Source: Peribacillus deserti
GTDB taxonomy: Bacteria > Bacillota > Bacilli > Bacillales > DSM-1321
DNA length: 64,000 nt
Direction: 5' to 3'
Assembly: GCF_016909175.1 (NCBI RefSeq)
Contig: NZ_JAFBFI010000001.1
Span: 372,001-436,000 of the forward strand
In this document: piece by piece, positions 16,857 through 26,230 of the stretch
How the letters are laid out: each line of letters begins with the position of its first letter
How positions within the stretch are numbered: position 1 is the first letter of the stretch
Made by a program: the position numbers and the translations under genes
Notes under the pieces: generated by a model
What the model saw: only the letters and a program-made list of their open reading frames with translations
Database searches by the model: none
What the model was told of the DNA's origin: nothing

Positions 16857-17097
16857 GGCTATGATAAAGCTCATTGTTGTTTTTGGCACTATGTTGATTG
16901 GAGTGGAGGGTGCGAGATCCTCGAAAATGCATTCGCATTTCCTTCGTGCGGTGAGAATTCGAGGATGGTTCTTCAATGTCCTGCGGGAAAAGCGGGTCAA
17001 GGGAGACCCCACAGGCGTAAACGTGAGAGGAGGCTCCCTGACCGCCCGCGGAAAGTGAGTGCCTTTCGCTGCAATCAACTGGTAAGTTAACAGAGCC
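16857..17097 (-). mobile_element. MITE-like element, family A, copy 2 (short form)
   Basis: Element of 241 bp flanked by exact 8-bp repeats TATAATAA (16849-16856 and 17098-17105). Ends: GGCTATGATAAAGCTCATTG and, inverted, GGCTCTGTTAACTTACCAGT. It lacks the nested hairpin module of copies 1, 3 and 4. Nothing in it is coding. It lies between the nuclease and csbA genes and explains most of the 435-bp gap. Confidence 0.88.
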
Positions 17098-17187
17098 TAT
17101 AATAAAGTAATGCTATCATTTGAAACATATAATAAAATAAATCTATCAAGAATATTTTTGAGGTCGTATAAGGAGTGATTACAAGCC

Positions 17188-17415
17188 GTGAAAGTTCTGT
17201 CTGCTCTTTTTTTCCCCGGTTTAATGGTTATGCTTTTTTCAAGAGTTACCTTTAATCAAATAGTTGCCCTGAGCCTTACCGTGGCTTTGATCGCAGTTTC
17301 TGTTTATAAAGGTTACACAAATAGCTGGCTTCTAATCGTAATAGATGCATTCTCCCTGACTGCCGGTTTCTGGCTTTCTAATAACTTCATTAAGAAAAAT
17401 AAGAACAGTGCCTGA
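17188..17415 (+). CDS. csbA: CsbA-like small membrane protein
   Basis: A 75-residue protein with three hydrophobic segments (LSALFFPGLMVMLFSRVTF, ALSLTVALIAVSVYKGY and LLIVIDAFSLTAGFWLS). Length, sequence character and position before uvrB-uvrA match B. subtilis CsbA, whose gene is SigmaB-controlled. I see no clear SigmaB promoter here; MITE A2 sits about 90 bp upstream. GTG start with AAGGAGTG upstream. Confidence 0.85.
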   Translation: MKVLSALFFPGLMVMLFSRVTFNQIVALSLTVALIAVSVYKGYTNSWLLIVIDAFSLTAGFWLSNNFIKKNKNSA

Positions 17416-17432
17416 TAAAGGCGCTTTTTTTA
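17407..17432 (+). terminator. Terminator after csbA
   Basis: AGTGCC-tgataaa-GGCGCT followed by seven T. Confidence 0.75.
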
Positions 17433-17505
17433 TTGAAGTTAAACATGCTGTATGAATCGTCCTGGACAAAATCCAGTTTTTACAAATATTGCTTATCGAA
17501 TAAAC

Positions 17506-17519
17506 AGAATGAACGTTCG
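17506..17519 (+). promoter_or_regulatory. LexA (SOS) box-like site before uvrB
   Basis: AGAATGAACGTTCG matches the Bacillus SOS box (CGAAC-N4-GTTCG) at all but two positions. A likely -10 box (TAGAAT, 17552-17557) lies downstream. uvrBA is an established LexA target. The rest of the 424-bp gap to uvrB shows no gene with a ribosome binding site. Confidence 0.55.
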
Positions 17520-17839
17520 CTTTTCATTGGTTTTTTTTAGGTGCTTTGTGGTAGAATGGTTATATGGCTTTTTATCTTACAAACATACTCTTTCAAGGTA
17601 TGCATCTGAAGGATTATGTCTTTACTATATTAAATAGATACAGCATAGAACGCTTTAGTTATTTTTTAGGCATCCATCCTAGATTTTATTAATAACTAGG
17701 CTTTTTTATTTTTTCATAAATTGTTGTTCTCTCGTTACCCTGATAGAAAAATTCTGCTTTCAGGGACATTTCCGTTATAGTCGATAACAGCAAATTCATA
17801 AGAAGGATTTATATAAATTGTTGATTGGAGGATTGTTCT

Positions 17840-19819
17840 GTGAAAAATCGATTTGAGCTTGTCTCAAAGTACAGTCCTCAAGGAGACCAGCCTGAAGCAA
17901 TTAAAAAACTTGTAGCAGGTCTTCGAGAGGGCAAGGAGTTCCAAACACTTCTTGGTGCCACCGGAACGGGTAAAACGTTCACCATATCTAATGTGATACA
18001 GCAAGTGAATAAACCAACTCTTATCATTGCTCACAATAAAACGCTGGCAGGTCAGTTATACAGTGAATTTAAGGAGTTTTTTCCTAACAATGCTGTTGAA
18101 TATTTCGTCAGTTATTATGACTATTTTCAGCCTGAAGCGTATGTTCCGTCGACGGATACATTTATTGAAAAAGATTCCAGCATTAATGATGAAATAGATA
18201 AGCTTCGCCACTCTGCAACATCATCTTTGTTCGAGCGCAAAGATGTTATTGTGATTGCAAGTGTATCCTGTATATACGGCCTCGGTTCTCCGGAAGAGTA
18301 CAGAGAAATGGTCTTATCCTTAAGGACCGGAATGGAGATTGAGCGTAACCAGCTTCTAAGAAAATTAGTAGATATTCAATATGAAAGAAATGATATTGAC
18401 TTCCAGCGCGGAACGTTCCGCGTACGAGGCGACGTGGTCGAGATATTCCCGGCTTCCAGGGATGAACACTGTATCCGGGTCGAATTCTTTGGCGATGAAA
18501 TTGATCGAATCAGAGAAGTGGATGCATTAACAGGCGAGATATTAGCTGAACGTGACCATGTAGCTATATTCCCGGCATCCCACTTCGTTACCCGTGAAGA
18601 GAAAATGAGGATCGCGATAAAGAATATTGAAAATGAGCTTGAAGAACGATTGGCAGAATTAAGGGAAGACAATAAGCTTCTTGAAGCACAGCGTCTGGAG
18701 CAGCGGACCCGCTATGATCTTGAAATGATGCGTGAGATGGGATTTTGTTCTGGAATAGAAAACTATTCCCGCCATCTTACATTAAGACAACCTGGTTCTA
18801 CTCCATATACACTTATTGATTATTTCCCTAAGGATTTTCTGCTCGTTGTCGACGAATCCCATGTTTCTCTTCCGCAAATCCGCGGGATGTTTAACGGTGA
18901 CCAGGCAAGAAAGCAAGTTCTGGTTGATCATGGCTTCCGCCTCCCATCAGCTATGGATAACCGTCCTCTTCGCTTTGGGGAATTTGAAGAAAAGGTATAT
19001 CAATCTATATTTGTATCCGCAACACCGGGCCCGTATGAAATTGAGCATACACCTGAAATGATTGAGCAGATTATCAGGCCTACAGGATTATTGGATCCAG
19101 AGATCGAAATACGTCCAATCCAGGGACAGATTGATGATTTAATCGGAGAAATCCACGATCGGATTGAAAAGAATGAAAGAGTGCTAATTACGACGCTGAC
19201 GAAGAAAATGTCTGAAGACCTCACGGATTATCTTAAAGAAATTGGAATTAAGGTTCAATATCTTCATTCTGAGGTAAAAACACTAGAACGGATTGAAATT
19301 ATCCGTGAATTAAGAATGGGTAAATACGATGTTCTAGTCGGGATCAACCTGCTGAGAGAGGGGCTGGATATTCCTGAAGTCTCTCTTGTTGCCATTTTGG
19401 ATGCGGATAAGGAAGGGTTCCTCCGTTCTGAAAGATCTCTTATCCAGACGATTGGCCGTGCTGCGCGTAATGCAAACGGGCATGTCATCATGTACGCCGA
19501 CAAGATTACCAACAGCATGGAGATCGCCATAAGAGAAACAAAACGCCGCCGGGAAATGCAGGAAGCTCACAATAAAGAGCACGGCATCACTCCAATGACG
19601 ATTCAAAAAGAGATCCGCGATTCTATTCGCGCGACACATGCGGCAGAGGAGCAGGAAACTTATTCTCCAGCCGTGAAGCTTGGCAAGCTGAATAAGAAGG
19701 AACGAGAAAAAATGATTGCCGATATGGAAAAAGAAATGAAAGAGGCAGCAAAAGCCTTGAACTTCGAACGGGCTGCTGAACTGCGCGATCTATTATTAGA
19801 ACTTAAAGCGGAAGGATGA
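17840..19819 (+). CDS. uvrB: Excinuclease ABC subunit B
   Basis: A 659-residue DNA helicase-like subunit of nucleotide excision repair. Walker A is [10 protein letters not shown] (about residue 40). The beta-hairpin that clamps damaged DNA is [20 protein letters not shown]. Motif VI is QTIGRAARN and the UvrC/UvrA-binding UVR motif lies at the C-terminus ([17 protein letters not shown]). GTG at 17840 with TTGGAGGA seven bases upstream gives the usual length; the TTG at 17825 lies inside that binding site. uvrA follows after 7 bp as a cotranscribed partner. Confidence 0.97.
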   Translation: MKNRFELVSKYSPQGDQPEAIKKLVAGLREGKEFQTLLGATGTGKTFTISNVIQQVNKPTLIIAHNKTLAGQLYSEFKEFFPNNAVEYFVSYYDYFQPEAYVPSTDTFIEKDSSINDEIDKLRHSATSSLFERKDVIVIASVSCIYGLGSPEEYREMVLSLRTGMEIERNQLLRKLVDIQYERNDIDFQRGTFRVRGDVVEIFPASRDEHCIRVEFFGDEIDRIREVDALTGEILAERDHVAIFPASHFVTREEKMRIAIKNIENELEERLAELREDNKLLEAQRLEQRTRYDLEMMREMGFCSGIENYSRHLTLRQPGSTPYTLIDYFPKDFLLVVDESHVSLPQIRGMFNGDQARKQVLVDHGFRLPSAMDNRPLRFGEFEEKVYQSIFVSATPGPYEIEHTPEMIEQIIRPTGLLDPEIEIRPIQGQIDDLIGEIHDRIEKNERVLITTLTKKMSEDLTDYLKEIGIKVQYLHSEVKTLERIEIIRELRMGKYDVLVGINLLREGLDIPEVSLVAILDADKEGFLRSERSLIQTIGRAARNANGHVIMYADKITNSMEIAIRETKRRREMQEAHNKEHGITPMTIQKEIRDSIRATHAAEEQETYSPAVKLGKLNKKEREKMIADMEKEMKEAAKALNFERAAELRDLLLELKAEG

Positions 19820-19826
19820 CACAAAT

Positions 19827-22706
19827 ATGGCTATGGATAAAATAGTTGTAAAAGGAGCCAGAGCCCACAATCTAAAAAACATTGACGTCACCATTCCGAG
19901 AGATAAGCTTGTTGTGCTGACTGGGTTATCGGGGTCCGGGAAATCTTCCCTGGCCTTCGATACTATTTATGCTGAGGGGCAGAGGAGATATGTTGAATCC
20001 CTTTCTGCTTATGCCCGTCAATTTCTAGGGCAAATGGATAAGCCTGACGTCGATGCGATTGAAGGCCTTTCTCCTGCAATCTCAATTGACCAAAAAACGA
20101 CCAGCCGTAATCCCCGTTCAACAGTGGGTACCGTAACGGAAATTTACGATTATCTGCGGCTGCTGTTTGCACGGGTAGGCAGACCGACCTGCCCTATCCA
20201 CAATATTGAAATCAGCTCCCAGACAATTGAACAAATGGTCGACCGAGTTATGAAATATCCTGAACGGACAAAGATGCAGGTCCTGGCGCCGGTAATCTCG
20301 GGACGTAAAGGGACGCATGCCAAAGTACTTGAAGATATCAAAAAGCAGGGCTATGTGCGTGTAAGGGTGGACGGAGAAATGTATGATGTTGGCGATGAGA
20401 TCGAGCTGGAGAAAAATAAAAAACATTCCATCGAAGTAATCGTTGACCGGATCGTAGTAAAAGACGGCATACAGGGACGTCTCGCGGATTCCCTTGAGAG
20501 CGCCTTAAAACTTGGGGATGGGAAGGTAATTGTAGATGTAATCGGTGAGGAAGAGCTTCTTTTCAGCGAGCATCATGCCTGCCCGATTTGTGGATTTTCC
20601 ATCACTGAACTAGAGCCGCGCATGTTCTCGTTCAACAGTCCGTTTGGGGCATGCCCTGACTGCGATGGACTCGGCTCGAAGCTCGAGGTGGATAAGGAGC
20701 TTGTGATCCCGATCAAGGAGCTTTCGCTGAAAAATCATGCAATTGCCCCATGGGAACCTACAAGTTCACAATACTACCCGCAGCTGCTAGAGGCGGTTGC
20801 AAACCACTACGGGATAGATTTAGACGTACCTGTAAAGGATTTACCCACCAATCAGCTGGAGAAAATCCTGTACGGTTCAGCCACAGACAAGATCTATTTC
20901 AGATATGAAAATGATTTTGGACAGGTCCGTGAGAATTATATTAAATTTGAAGGTGTTATAAAGAACGTAGAACGCAGATATAAGGAGACAAGTTCAGATT
21001 ATATCCGTGAGCAGATGGAAAAATATATGGCACACCATGACTGTCCAACATGTAAAGGGTACCGCCTGAAAAAAGAAACACTCGCAGTTCTTATACAGGG
21101 AAGCCACATTGGGGAAGTCACAAAGAAATCTATTGAAGAATCACTTGATTTCTTTAAAAATCTTGAACTGACTGAAAAAGAAGCTCAGATAGCCAGATTA
21201 ATTTTGCGTGAAATTAATGAAAGACTCGGATTCCTTGCCAATGTGGGTCTTGAATATCTTACACTAAGCCGTGCTGCAGGAACTCTTTCCGGCGGTGAAG
21301 CGCAGAGGATCAGGCTTGCTACCCAGATTGGTTCCCGCCTGACAGGTGTACTATATATACTGGATGAACCTTCTATTGGACTCCACCAGCGGGATAACGA
21401 CAGACTGATCGGTACGCTGCAAAACATGAGGGATATCGGAAATACCCTTATAGTTGTTGAACATGATGAAGATACGATGTTTGCAGCCGATTATTTGATT
21501 GATGTCGGTCCTGGCGCAGGAGTCCATGGAGGGAATATCGTTTCCGCTGGAACGCCTGAAGAGGTGATGAACGATTCAAACTCCTTAACAGGCCAGTATT
21601 TATCAGGAAAGAAGTTCATTCCTCTTCCTATGGAAAGAAGGAAACCGGATGGCCGTTATATTGAGGTTAAAGGAGCGAAAGAAAATAATTTAAAGAACGT
21701 AAATGCTAAGTTTCCACTTGGAACCTTTATCTCTGTAACCGGTGTGTCTGGATCAGGAAAAAGTACCTTAATCAATGAGATTCTTCACAAAGCGTTAGCT
21801 CAAAAGCTTCATAAAGCCAAAAGCAGGCCCGGAGAACATAAAGAGATTAAGGGTATTGACTACCTGGATAAAGTGATTGATATTGATCAGTCTCCTATAG
21901 GCCGGACACCGCGTTCGAACCCGGCAACTTATACAGGGGTTTTCGATGATATCCGGGATGTTTATGCTTCCACTAACGAAGCAAAAGTGCGGGGCTATAA
22001 AAAAGGGAGATTCAGCTTTAACGTAAAAGGCGGACGCTGTGAAGCATGCCGCGGTGACGGAATTATTAAAATTGAAATGCACTTCCTGCCGGATGTCTAT
22101 GTTCCATGTGAAGTATGCCATGGTAAACGCTATAACCGTGAAACGCTCGAAGTGAAATACAAAGGCAAAAATATTGCGGATGTGCTGGACATGACTGTAG
22201 AAGATTCGATTAGCTTCTTTGAAAATATTCCTAAAATCAGCCGTAAGCTGCAGACTATATTTGACGTAGGACTTGGCTATATTAAATTAGGCCAGCCTGC
22301 TACAACCTTATCAGGAGGAGAAGCACAGCGTGTAAAGCTCGCTTCAGAACTGCACCGCCGTTCAACGGGCCGTTCCTTCTATATCCTGGATGAACCGACC
22401 ACCGGACTTCATGTAGATGATATTGCCCGCTTGCTGGTTGTGCTCCAGAGACTGGTGGATAACGGAGATACCGTTTTAGTAATCGAGCACAATCTTGATG
22501 TAATCAAAGCGGCAGATTTTCTCGTAGATCTTGGTCCAGAGGGCGGAGACAAGGGAGGAACCATCCTCGCTTCGGGTACTCCTGAACAAATTGCTGAGGT
22601 TAAAGAATCATACACGGGTAAATATTTACGTCCTATTCTGGAACGTGACCGTCACCGAATGGAAAAGCTTATTGAAGAAAAAGAAAAACAACATGCAAGC
22701 AGTTAA
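19827..22706 (+). CDS. uvrA: Excinuclease ABC subunit A
   Basis: A 959-residue damage-recognition ATPase with two ABC modules. Walker A motifs: [10 protein letters not shown] (about 34) and [10 protein letters not shown] (about 640). Signature motifs [12 protein letters not shown] and [12 protein letters not shown]. Two zinc modules: CPIC...CPDC near 253-283 and CEAC...CEVC near 735-765. It loads UvrB at lesions. ATG at 19827 with GGAAGGATGA upstream. Length matches the family and the second gene of the operon ends in a good terminator. Confidence 0.97.
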   Translation: MAMDKIVVKGARAHNLKNIDVTIPRDKLVVLTGLSGSGKSSLAFDTIYAEGQRRYVESLSAYARQFLGQMDKPDVDAIEGLSPAISIDQKTTSRNPRSTVGTVTEIYDYLRLLFARVGRPTCPIHNIEISSQTIEQMVDRVMKYPERTKMQVLAPVISGRKGTHAKVLEDIKKQGYVRVRVDGEMYDVGDEIELEKNKKHSIEVIVDRIVVKDGIQGRLADSLESALKLGDGKVIVDVIGEEELLFSEHHACPICGFSITELEPRMFSFNSPFGACPDCDGLGSKLEVDKELVIPIKELSLKNHAIAPWEPTSSQYYPQLLEAVANHYGIDLDVPVKDLPTNQLEKILYGSATDKIYFRYENDFGQVRENYIKFEGVIKNVERRYKETSSDYIREQMEKYMAHHDCPTCKGYRLKKETLAVLIQGSHIGEVTKKSIEESLDFFKNLELTEKEAQIARLILREINERLGFLANVGLEYLTLSRAAGTLSGGEAQRIRLATQIGSRLTGVLYILDEPSIGLHQRDNDRLIGTLQNMRDIGNTLIVVEHDEDTMFAADYLIDVGPGAGVHGGNIVSAGTPEEVMNDSNSLTGQYLSGKKFIPLPMERRKPDGRYIEVKGAKENNLKNVNAKFPLGTFISVTGVSGSGKSTLINEILHKALAQKLHKAKSRPGEHKEIKGIDYLDKVIDIDQSPIGRTPRSNPATYTGVFDDIRDVYASTNEAKVRGYKKGRFSFNVKGGRCEACRGDGIIKIEMHFLPDVYVPCEVCHGKRYNRETLEVKYKGKNIADVLDMTVEDSISFFENIPKISRKLQTIFDVGLGYIKLGQPATTLSGGEAQRVKLASELHRRSTGRSFYILDEPTTGLHVDDIARLLVVLQRLVDNGDTVLVIEHNLDVIKAADFLVDLGPEGGDKGGTILASGTPEQIAEVKESYTGKYLRPILERDRHRMEKLIEEKEKQHASS

Positions 22707-22732
22707 GCAAGCCGGTTAGGCTTGCTTTTTTA
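22705..22732 (+). terminator. Terminator of uvrBA
   Basis: AAGCAAGCC-ggtta-GGCTTGCTT followed by T-run; it overlaps the uvrA stop codon. Confidence 0.9.
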
Positions 22733-22760
22733 TTTTTTTATCGCAATTAGTCGAACTGCG

Positions 22761-22782
22761 TTTAATCAAACGTTTAATTAAA
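22761..22782. promoter_or_regulatory. 22-bp near-perfect palindrome upstream of yvlA
   Basis: TTTAATCAAAC joined to GTTTAATTAAA, inverted with one mismatch. It lies about 100 bp upstream of the SigmaW promoter. It could be an operator; no factor is assigned. Confidence 0.35.
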
Positions 22783-22881
22783 GTATGAAGAAGATGTTTA
22801 TTTCCTAGGAAATTTTGATAAAGATCCTAAAAAAACTTGTCGTTAAAGAATGTCGAAGAAATTCTAAGTTTTATTCCAGTC

Positions 22882-22908
22882 TGAAACCTTTTCATTAGCC
22901 ATATCGTA
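22882..22908 (+). promoter_or_regulatory. SigmaW-type promoter of yvlABCD
   Basis: TGAAAC (22882-22887), 17-base spacer, CGTA (22905-22908). This is the SigmaW consensus. In B. subtilis yvlABCD belongs to the SigmaW regulon, so gene content and promoter agree. Confidence 0.8.
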
Positions 22909-22994
22909 ATAAGTAAATACATAGAATGGAGTTATACTCCTCGGGTTTGATTAGGGAGTGGCCATCGATTGATTCAAAAGAGGAGAAATGATAA

Positions 22995-23297
22995 ATGGAT
23001 ACAAATAAGCTTTTAGCTGCCTTGAGTTATTTTAGTATTTTTTTCGCCCCGTTTTTATTGCCTATTATTTTATATTTTGTTTCTGATGACTATTTTGTAA
23101 AAGAACACTCTAAAAAGGCATTCATTTCACACTTGGTTCCCTTTCTGGGGCTTCTGTTTATCATTTTGGGTGCGGTTGGCGACTTTACAGGAGGAGGCAT
23201 ACCCGTTTTTTCAATGCTCGGGTTTGTACTGTACGGATTACTATGCTTTATTGTACTGATTTGGAATATTGTCAGAGGAATCAAAGTATTAAAGTAG
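22995..23297 (+). CDS. yvlA: DUF4870-type membrane protein (YvlA-like)
   Basis: A 100-residue protein with three hydrophobic segments (LSYFSIFFAPFLLPIILYF, HLVPFLGLLFIILGAVG and VLYGLLCFIVLIWNI), as in DUF4870 proteins. First gene of an operon with yvlB, yvlC and yvlD, 28 bp before yvlB, under a SigmaW promoter. SigmaW responds to cell-envelope stress. Molecular function unknown. ATG with GAGGAGAAATGATAA upstream. Confidence 0.8.
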   Translation: MDTNKLLAALSYFSIFFAPFLLPIILYFVSDDYFVKEHSKKAFISHLVPFLGLLFIILGAVGDFTGGGIPVFSMLGFVLYGLLCFIVLIWNIVRGIKVLK

Positions 23298-23325
23298 TAG
23301 TTTAATTTGCAGGAGGGATCTGAGA

Positions 23326-24456
23326 ATGCAAGAAGAAAGAAAACGAGTTCTCGAGATGGTAGAACAAGGGAAACTAACTGCAGCAGAAGCTCTTACACTA
23401 TTAGAACAATTAGAAAAATCGTCTTTAGAAAAATCGGTGAAGCAAGAGGAAATGGTAAAGGAACTGTCAGCGATGGTTCCTTCCAGCGCTAAACAGACAG
23501 CAGGCAAGCCAACAAAAGAGGATACATTCAATCAAAAGGTAATGGTGGCAAAAGATAAGCTCTTTGATTTTGTTGATACCGCTTTAACTAAAATAAAGGA
23601 CTTTGATCTGGACTTGAATTTTGGTCCCTACAAAGAAATATCTCATATTTTTCAAATATCAGACCAGGATTTTTCAGAAATAGCAGCTGATGTATCGAAT
23701 GGAAATATTGAAATCGTCCCTTGGGCCAGCAAAGAGGTTCGTGCGGAATGTCAAGTAAGGGTGTATCGAGTCAAAGAACAGTCAGAAGCAGTAAGCGAGT
23801 TTATGAAAGAAACCACATTCGCTGTTGAGAAAGGAACATTTCAATTTATCAATGATCAAAAGTGGATGAAAGTATCAGCAAAAATTTTCGTACCTGACCG
23901 CAATTACGAAAGGATTACAATCAGAATGTTCAACGGCTCGGCCCATGGTGAAAAGCTGCAAGTAAACCAGATTCATGCTAAAACGGCAAATGGAAAAATT
24001 ACTCTTGCTGAATTAACGGGAAAAGCAGGCGAGTTTGAAACAGCGAATGGGCAGATTACTTTGGAACGATCCAGTTTCCAGTCTATTGAGGCGGAGACCA
24101 TTAATGGGCCTATTCGTGTGAGCGGATCCTGCCAAAGAGCAGATCTGCACTCCTTTAATGGTCATATAGAGTGCAGGATAGATAATAAAGAATGTGAAAG
24201 CATCCGTGCAAAAGCTGTGACCGGCAGCATAGATCTTTATTTGCCTGCAGGCGCCGCAATTGATGGGGATCTAAAAACCAATCTAGGAGGCTTTAACATA
24301 AATCTTGGCGGAATTGATGTAGTCGAGGAAAAAAGCGATGTCGGCAAAAAAATTCTGCGGTTTAAAGCTGATCAGCAATCTGCACAGAAAATACTTGTAT
24401 TAGGAGAATCTATGTCAGGCTCCATCTCGGTTAACAGAGAGTTTTTGGAAGCATAG
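23326..24456 (+). CDS. yvlB: YvlB-like envelope-stress protein (DUF4097)
   Basis: A 376-residue protein. Residues 1-30 form a short helical SHOCT-like segment (QEERKRVLEMVEQGKLTAAE, then EALTLLEQLE). The C-terminal 200 residues form a DUF4097 beta-solenoid with repeated strand units (KTANGKITLAELTGKAGEFE, TANGQITLERSSFQSIEAET, INGPIRVSG, VTGSIDLYLPAG). It has no signal peptide. In B. subtilis the protein belongs to the LiaGH/Psp-like membrane-stress module. ATG with GGAGGGA upstream; yvlC follows after 22 bp. Confidence 0.88.
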   Translation: MQEERKRVLEMVEQGKLTAAEALTLLEQLEKSSLEKSVKQEEMVKELSAMVPSSAKQTAGKPTKEDTFNQKVMVAKDKLFDFVDTALTKIKDFDLDLNFGPYKEISHIFQISDQDFSEIAADVSNGNIEIVPWASKEVRAECQVRVYRVKEQSEAVSEFMKETTFAVEKGTFQFINDQKWMKVSAKIFVPDRNYERITIRMFNGSAHGEKLQVNQIHAKTANGKITLAELTGKAGEFETANGQITLERSSFQSIEAETINGPIRVSGSCQRADLHSFNGHIECRIDNKECESIRAKAVTGSIDLYLPAGAAIDGDLKTNLGGFNINLGGIDVVEEKSDVGKKILRFKADQQSAQKILVLGESMSGSISVNREFLEA

Positions 24457-24478
24457 AGTTCGAAGGGAGTATATTCAA

Positions 24479-24676
24479 TTGAGCAAAAAATTAACAAGAT
24501 CCAGAACCAACCGGAAAGTGGGAGGAATTCTCGGAGGCGCCGCGCAATACTTAGGGGTGAACTCTACTCTTCTTCGGTTAATATTCTTTATAGCGTTAAT
24601 TTGTACCGGCTTCTCACTGGCTTTTGTATATTTTATTCTCATGTTCATCCTTCCAAATGAGGGGGATCAGCATTGA
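24479..24676 (+). CDS. yvlC: PspC-domain protein YvlC
   Basis: A 65-residue PspC protein: a basic start (SKKLTRSRTNRKVGGILGGA), then AQYLGVNSTLLRLIF and one long membrane helix. PspC proteins belong to phage-shock-type envelope defence. TTG start with GAAGGGA ten bases upstream. The stop codon overlaps the TTG start of yvlD, so the two are translationally coupled. Confidence 0.85.
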   Translation: MSKKLTRSRTNRKVGGILGGAAQYLGVNSTLLRLIFFIALICTGFSLAFVYFILMFILPNEGDQH

Positions 24677-25023
24677 GATGGCTGCTTAAGTTAGTTCTTA
24701 ATGCTTTCATTTTTATATTGCTGGCTCATTTCTTAAATGGAATTTACATATCAGGATTTGGGGCTGCATTAGGAGCAAGCTTGCTTCTATCATTTCTGAA
24801 TATGGTCGTCAGGCCTATCCTGATTTTCCTTACCCTGCCAGTAACGATCCTGACGTTAGGACTTTTTATCCTTGTTATCAACGCTGCCACATTAATGCTG
24901 ACAGACGGGCTCATGGGAGAAGCGTTCGAGATTGCGGGATTTGGCACTGCATTAGTTGCTTCACTAGTAATGGCGCTTTTGAATATAGTTATGAATAAGT
25001 TGTTAAAAGAAGATAAGTCATAA
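24673..25023 (+). CDS. yvlD: Phage holin family 4-type membrane protein YvlD
   Basis: A 116-residue protein with four membrane helices (FIFILLAHFLNGIYISGFG, ALGASLLLSFLNMVVRPILI, TLPVTILTLGLFILVINAAT and a last helix). It matches the Phage_holin_4_2 family of small membrane proteins, which despite the name are not lytic holins. Start TTG at 24673 inside the yvlC stop. Last gene of the SigmaW operon. Confidence 0.87.
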   Translation: MRWLLKLVLNAFIFILLAHFLNGIYISGFGAALGASLLLSFLNMVVRPILIFLTLPVTILTLGLFILVINAATLMLTDGLMGEAFEIAGFGTALVASLVMALLNIVMNKLLKEDKS

Positions 25024-25031
25024 AAAGACAC

Positions 25032-25062
25032 GGCGCTGGATGCTATCCGGCGCCATTTTTAT
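25032..25062 (+). terminator. Terminator of yvlABCD
   Basis: GGCGCTGGAT-gct-ATCCGGCGCC (one G-U pair) followed by ATTTTTATTT. Confidence 0.9.
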
Positions 25063-25094
25063 TTGATATCCTGTCTGTTTATAATGTTGGTGTC

Positions 25095-25290
25095 CGCGCA
25101 GAAATCTGAATTCTCGCGCGGAGAACTGGATTACCGCGTAGAGCCGTTAAGTTTTCGCGCAGAAATCCGAATTATCGCGCAGAACCAGCTGGTTTCCGAT
25201 TTAGTGTATAGGATTTCCGTGCCGAGCGGCCTGTTTTAACGAGGGTAAACTGGATTTTCACACACAGTATCCAATTTTCACGCGCAAACC
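25095..25290. repeat. Phased array 2, word CGCGCAGA at 20-21 bp pitch
   Basis: Units begin near 25095, 25115, 25135, 25156, 25176, 25197, 25218, 25239, 25259 and 25279. The first five have a clear CGCG(C/T)-type word; later ones decay (CGATTTAG, CGTGCCGAG, CACACACAG, CACGCGCAA). Spacers resemble each other (ending in AATTYT or GATTTTC). The array lies between the yvlD terminator and the convergent amidase gene. No reading frame runs through it consistently, because 20-21 bp is not a multiple of three. Confidence 0.8.
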
Positions 25291-25317
25291 AGCCTATTAA
25301 AAAAAAACCCGGCACAC

Positions 25318-25362
25318 AAAAAAACTCCCGCCAGAGAGGTCTCCACCGGGATGCTTTTACAA
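25318..25362 (-). terminator. Probable terminator of the amidase gene
   Basis: On the minus strand a CCCG...CGGG stem with inner GAGA/TCTC is followed by TTTTTTT. Pairing has internal mismatches. Confidence 0.5.
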
Positions 25363-25369
25363 AAAGCAA

Positions 25370-26113
25370 TCATAAAATAGAGGCATCAAAGCCGGCTTTT
25401 TTTAATTGCTCTACAAGTTCTTCTGCGTTTTTCCTTTCTTTAAAGGCTCCGACTTGAACTTTGTGAAGTTCTGAAGCTGGTTCCGAAGGTTTCGAAGGGA
25501 GAGGTGCTGGAGTGGGTTTAGCCGCCGGGGGCTTTGCGGGAGCTGGTTTTGGTTTTGCTTTTAGGCCGTATTGCTGGGCTAGTGCTTTAACAATCGCTTC
25601 TGCACAGGCTTTTCTGTAGAAGTCGGAACGCAGCAGTTTAATATCCTTGCGGCTGGTCATAAAGCCGCATTCAATAAGAATTGCCGTCATATGGCTTTCC
25701 CTGAGCACATGGAAGTCAGCTGTTTTAACTCCTCGATCTTTCATGCCTGTTTTACTAATCAGGCTGGCTTGTACTTTTTTTGCCAGTTCAAAGGCCTCTT
25801 TAGGTTTTGAGGTATAGACATACGTTTCAATACCTTCAGCTGCATCTACCCAATCTACTCCATTTCCAGTAGCGTTTGCATGAATCGAAACATAAACATC
25901 TACCTCCAGTGAATTTGCAAAATCTGTACGCTGCTTTAGCGGTACATCATTTTTATCAGAATGAGCAAAATAGACGGTTACATTCTGATAAGTAAGGAGA
26001 CTGGCTTTGGCATAACTGGCGACAGCACGGTTAAATTCGTATTCTTTTAAACCATCTGGGCTTCTTTTGCCGGGTGTATTATAGCCGTGCCCGGCATCGA
26101 GCATAATTTTCAT
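25370..26113 (-). CDS. N-acetylmuramoyl-L-alanine amidase with SPOR domain
   Basis: A 247-residue peptidoglycan hydrolase. The Amidase_3 domain (residues 1-175) has the zinc ligands in LDAGHG, the glutamate in KEYEFNRAV, SIHANA and the catalytic glutamate in ILIECGFMTS. A Pro/Ala/Lys linker (about 182-210) is followed by a short SPOR domain (HKVQVGAFKERKNAEELVEQ). The layout matches CwlC-type amidases, which help lyse the mother cell in sporulation. No signal peptide is visible, also true of CwlC. ATG at 26113 fits GGAG eight bases upstream better than the TTG two codons earlier. Confidence 0.88.
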   Translation of the reverse strand: MKIMLDAGHGYNTPGKRSPDGLKEYEFNRAVASYAKASLLTYQNVTVYFAHSDKNDVPLKQRTDFANSLEVDVYVSIHANATGNGVDWVDAAEGIETYVYTSKPKEAFELAKKVQASLISKTGMKDRGVKTADFHVLRESHMTAILIECGFMTSRKDIKLLRSDFYRKACAEAIVKALAQQYGLKAKPKPAPAKPPAAKPTPAPLPSKPSEPASELHKVQVGAFKERKNAEELVEQLKKAGFDASIL

Positions 26114-26190
26114 ATGCAAAACTCCAATCTAAAAATGACTTGTCCATTATTAATATATGAATTTTTAAGAAAAAAGGAGCCACTTTACAG

Positions 26191-26222
26191 AAAAAAAGGA
26201 TTTCTGTCATAAGAAATCCTTC
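26191..26222 (-). terminator. Terminator of nagB
   Basis: On the minus strand AAGGATTTCT pairs with AGAAATCCTT, followed by a long T-run. Confidence 0.9.
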
Positions 26223-26230
26223 AAGGCTTA

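Noticed and set aside
17452-17637. 61-codon open frame before uvrB
   Set aside because: It covers the LexA-like box and -10 box, and no Shine-Dalgarno sequence precedes it.
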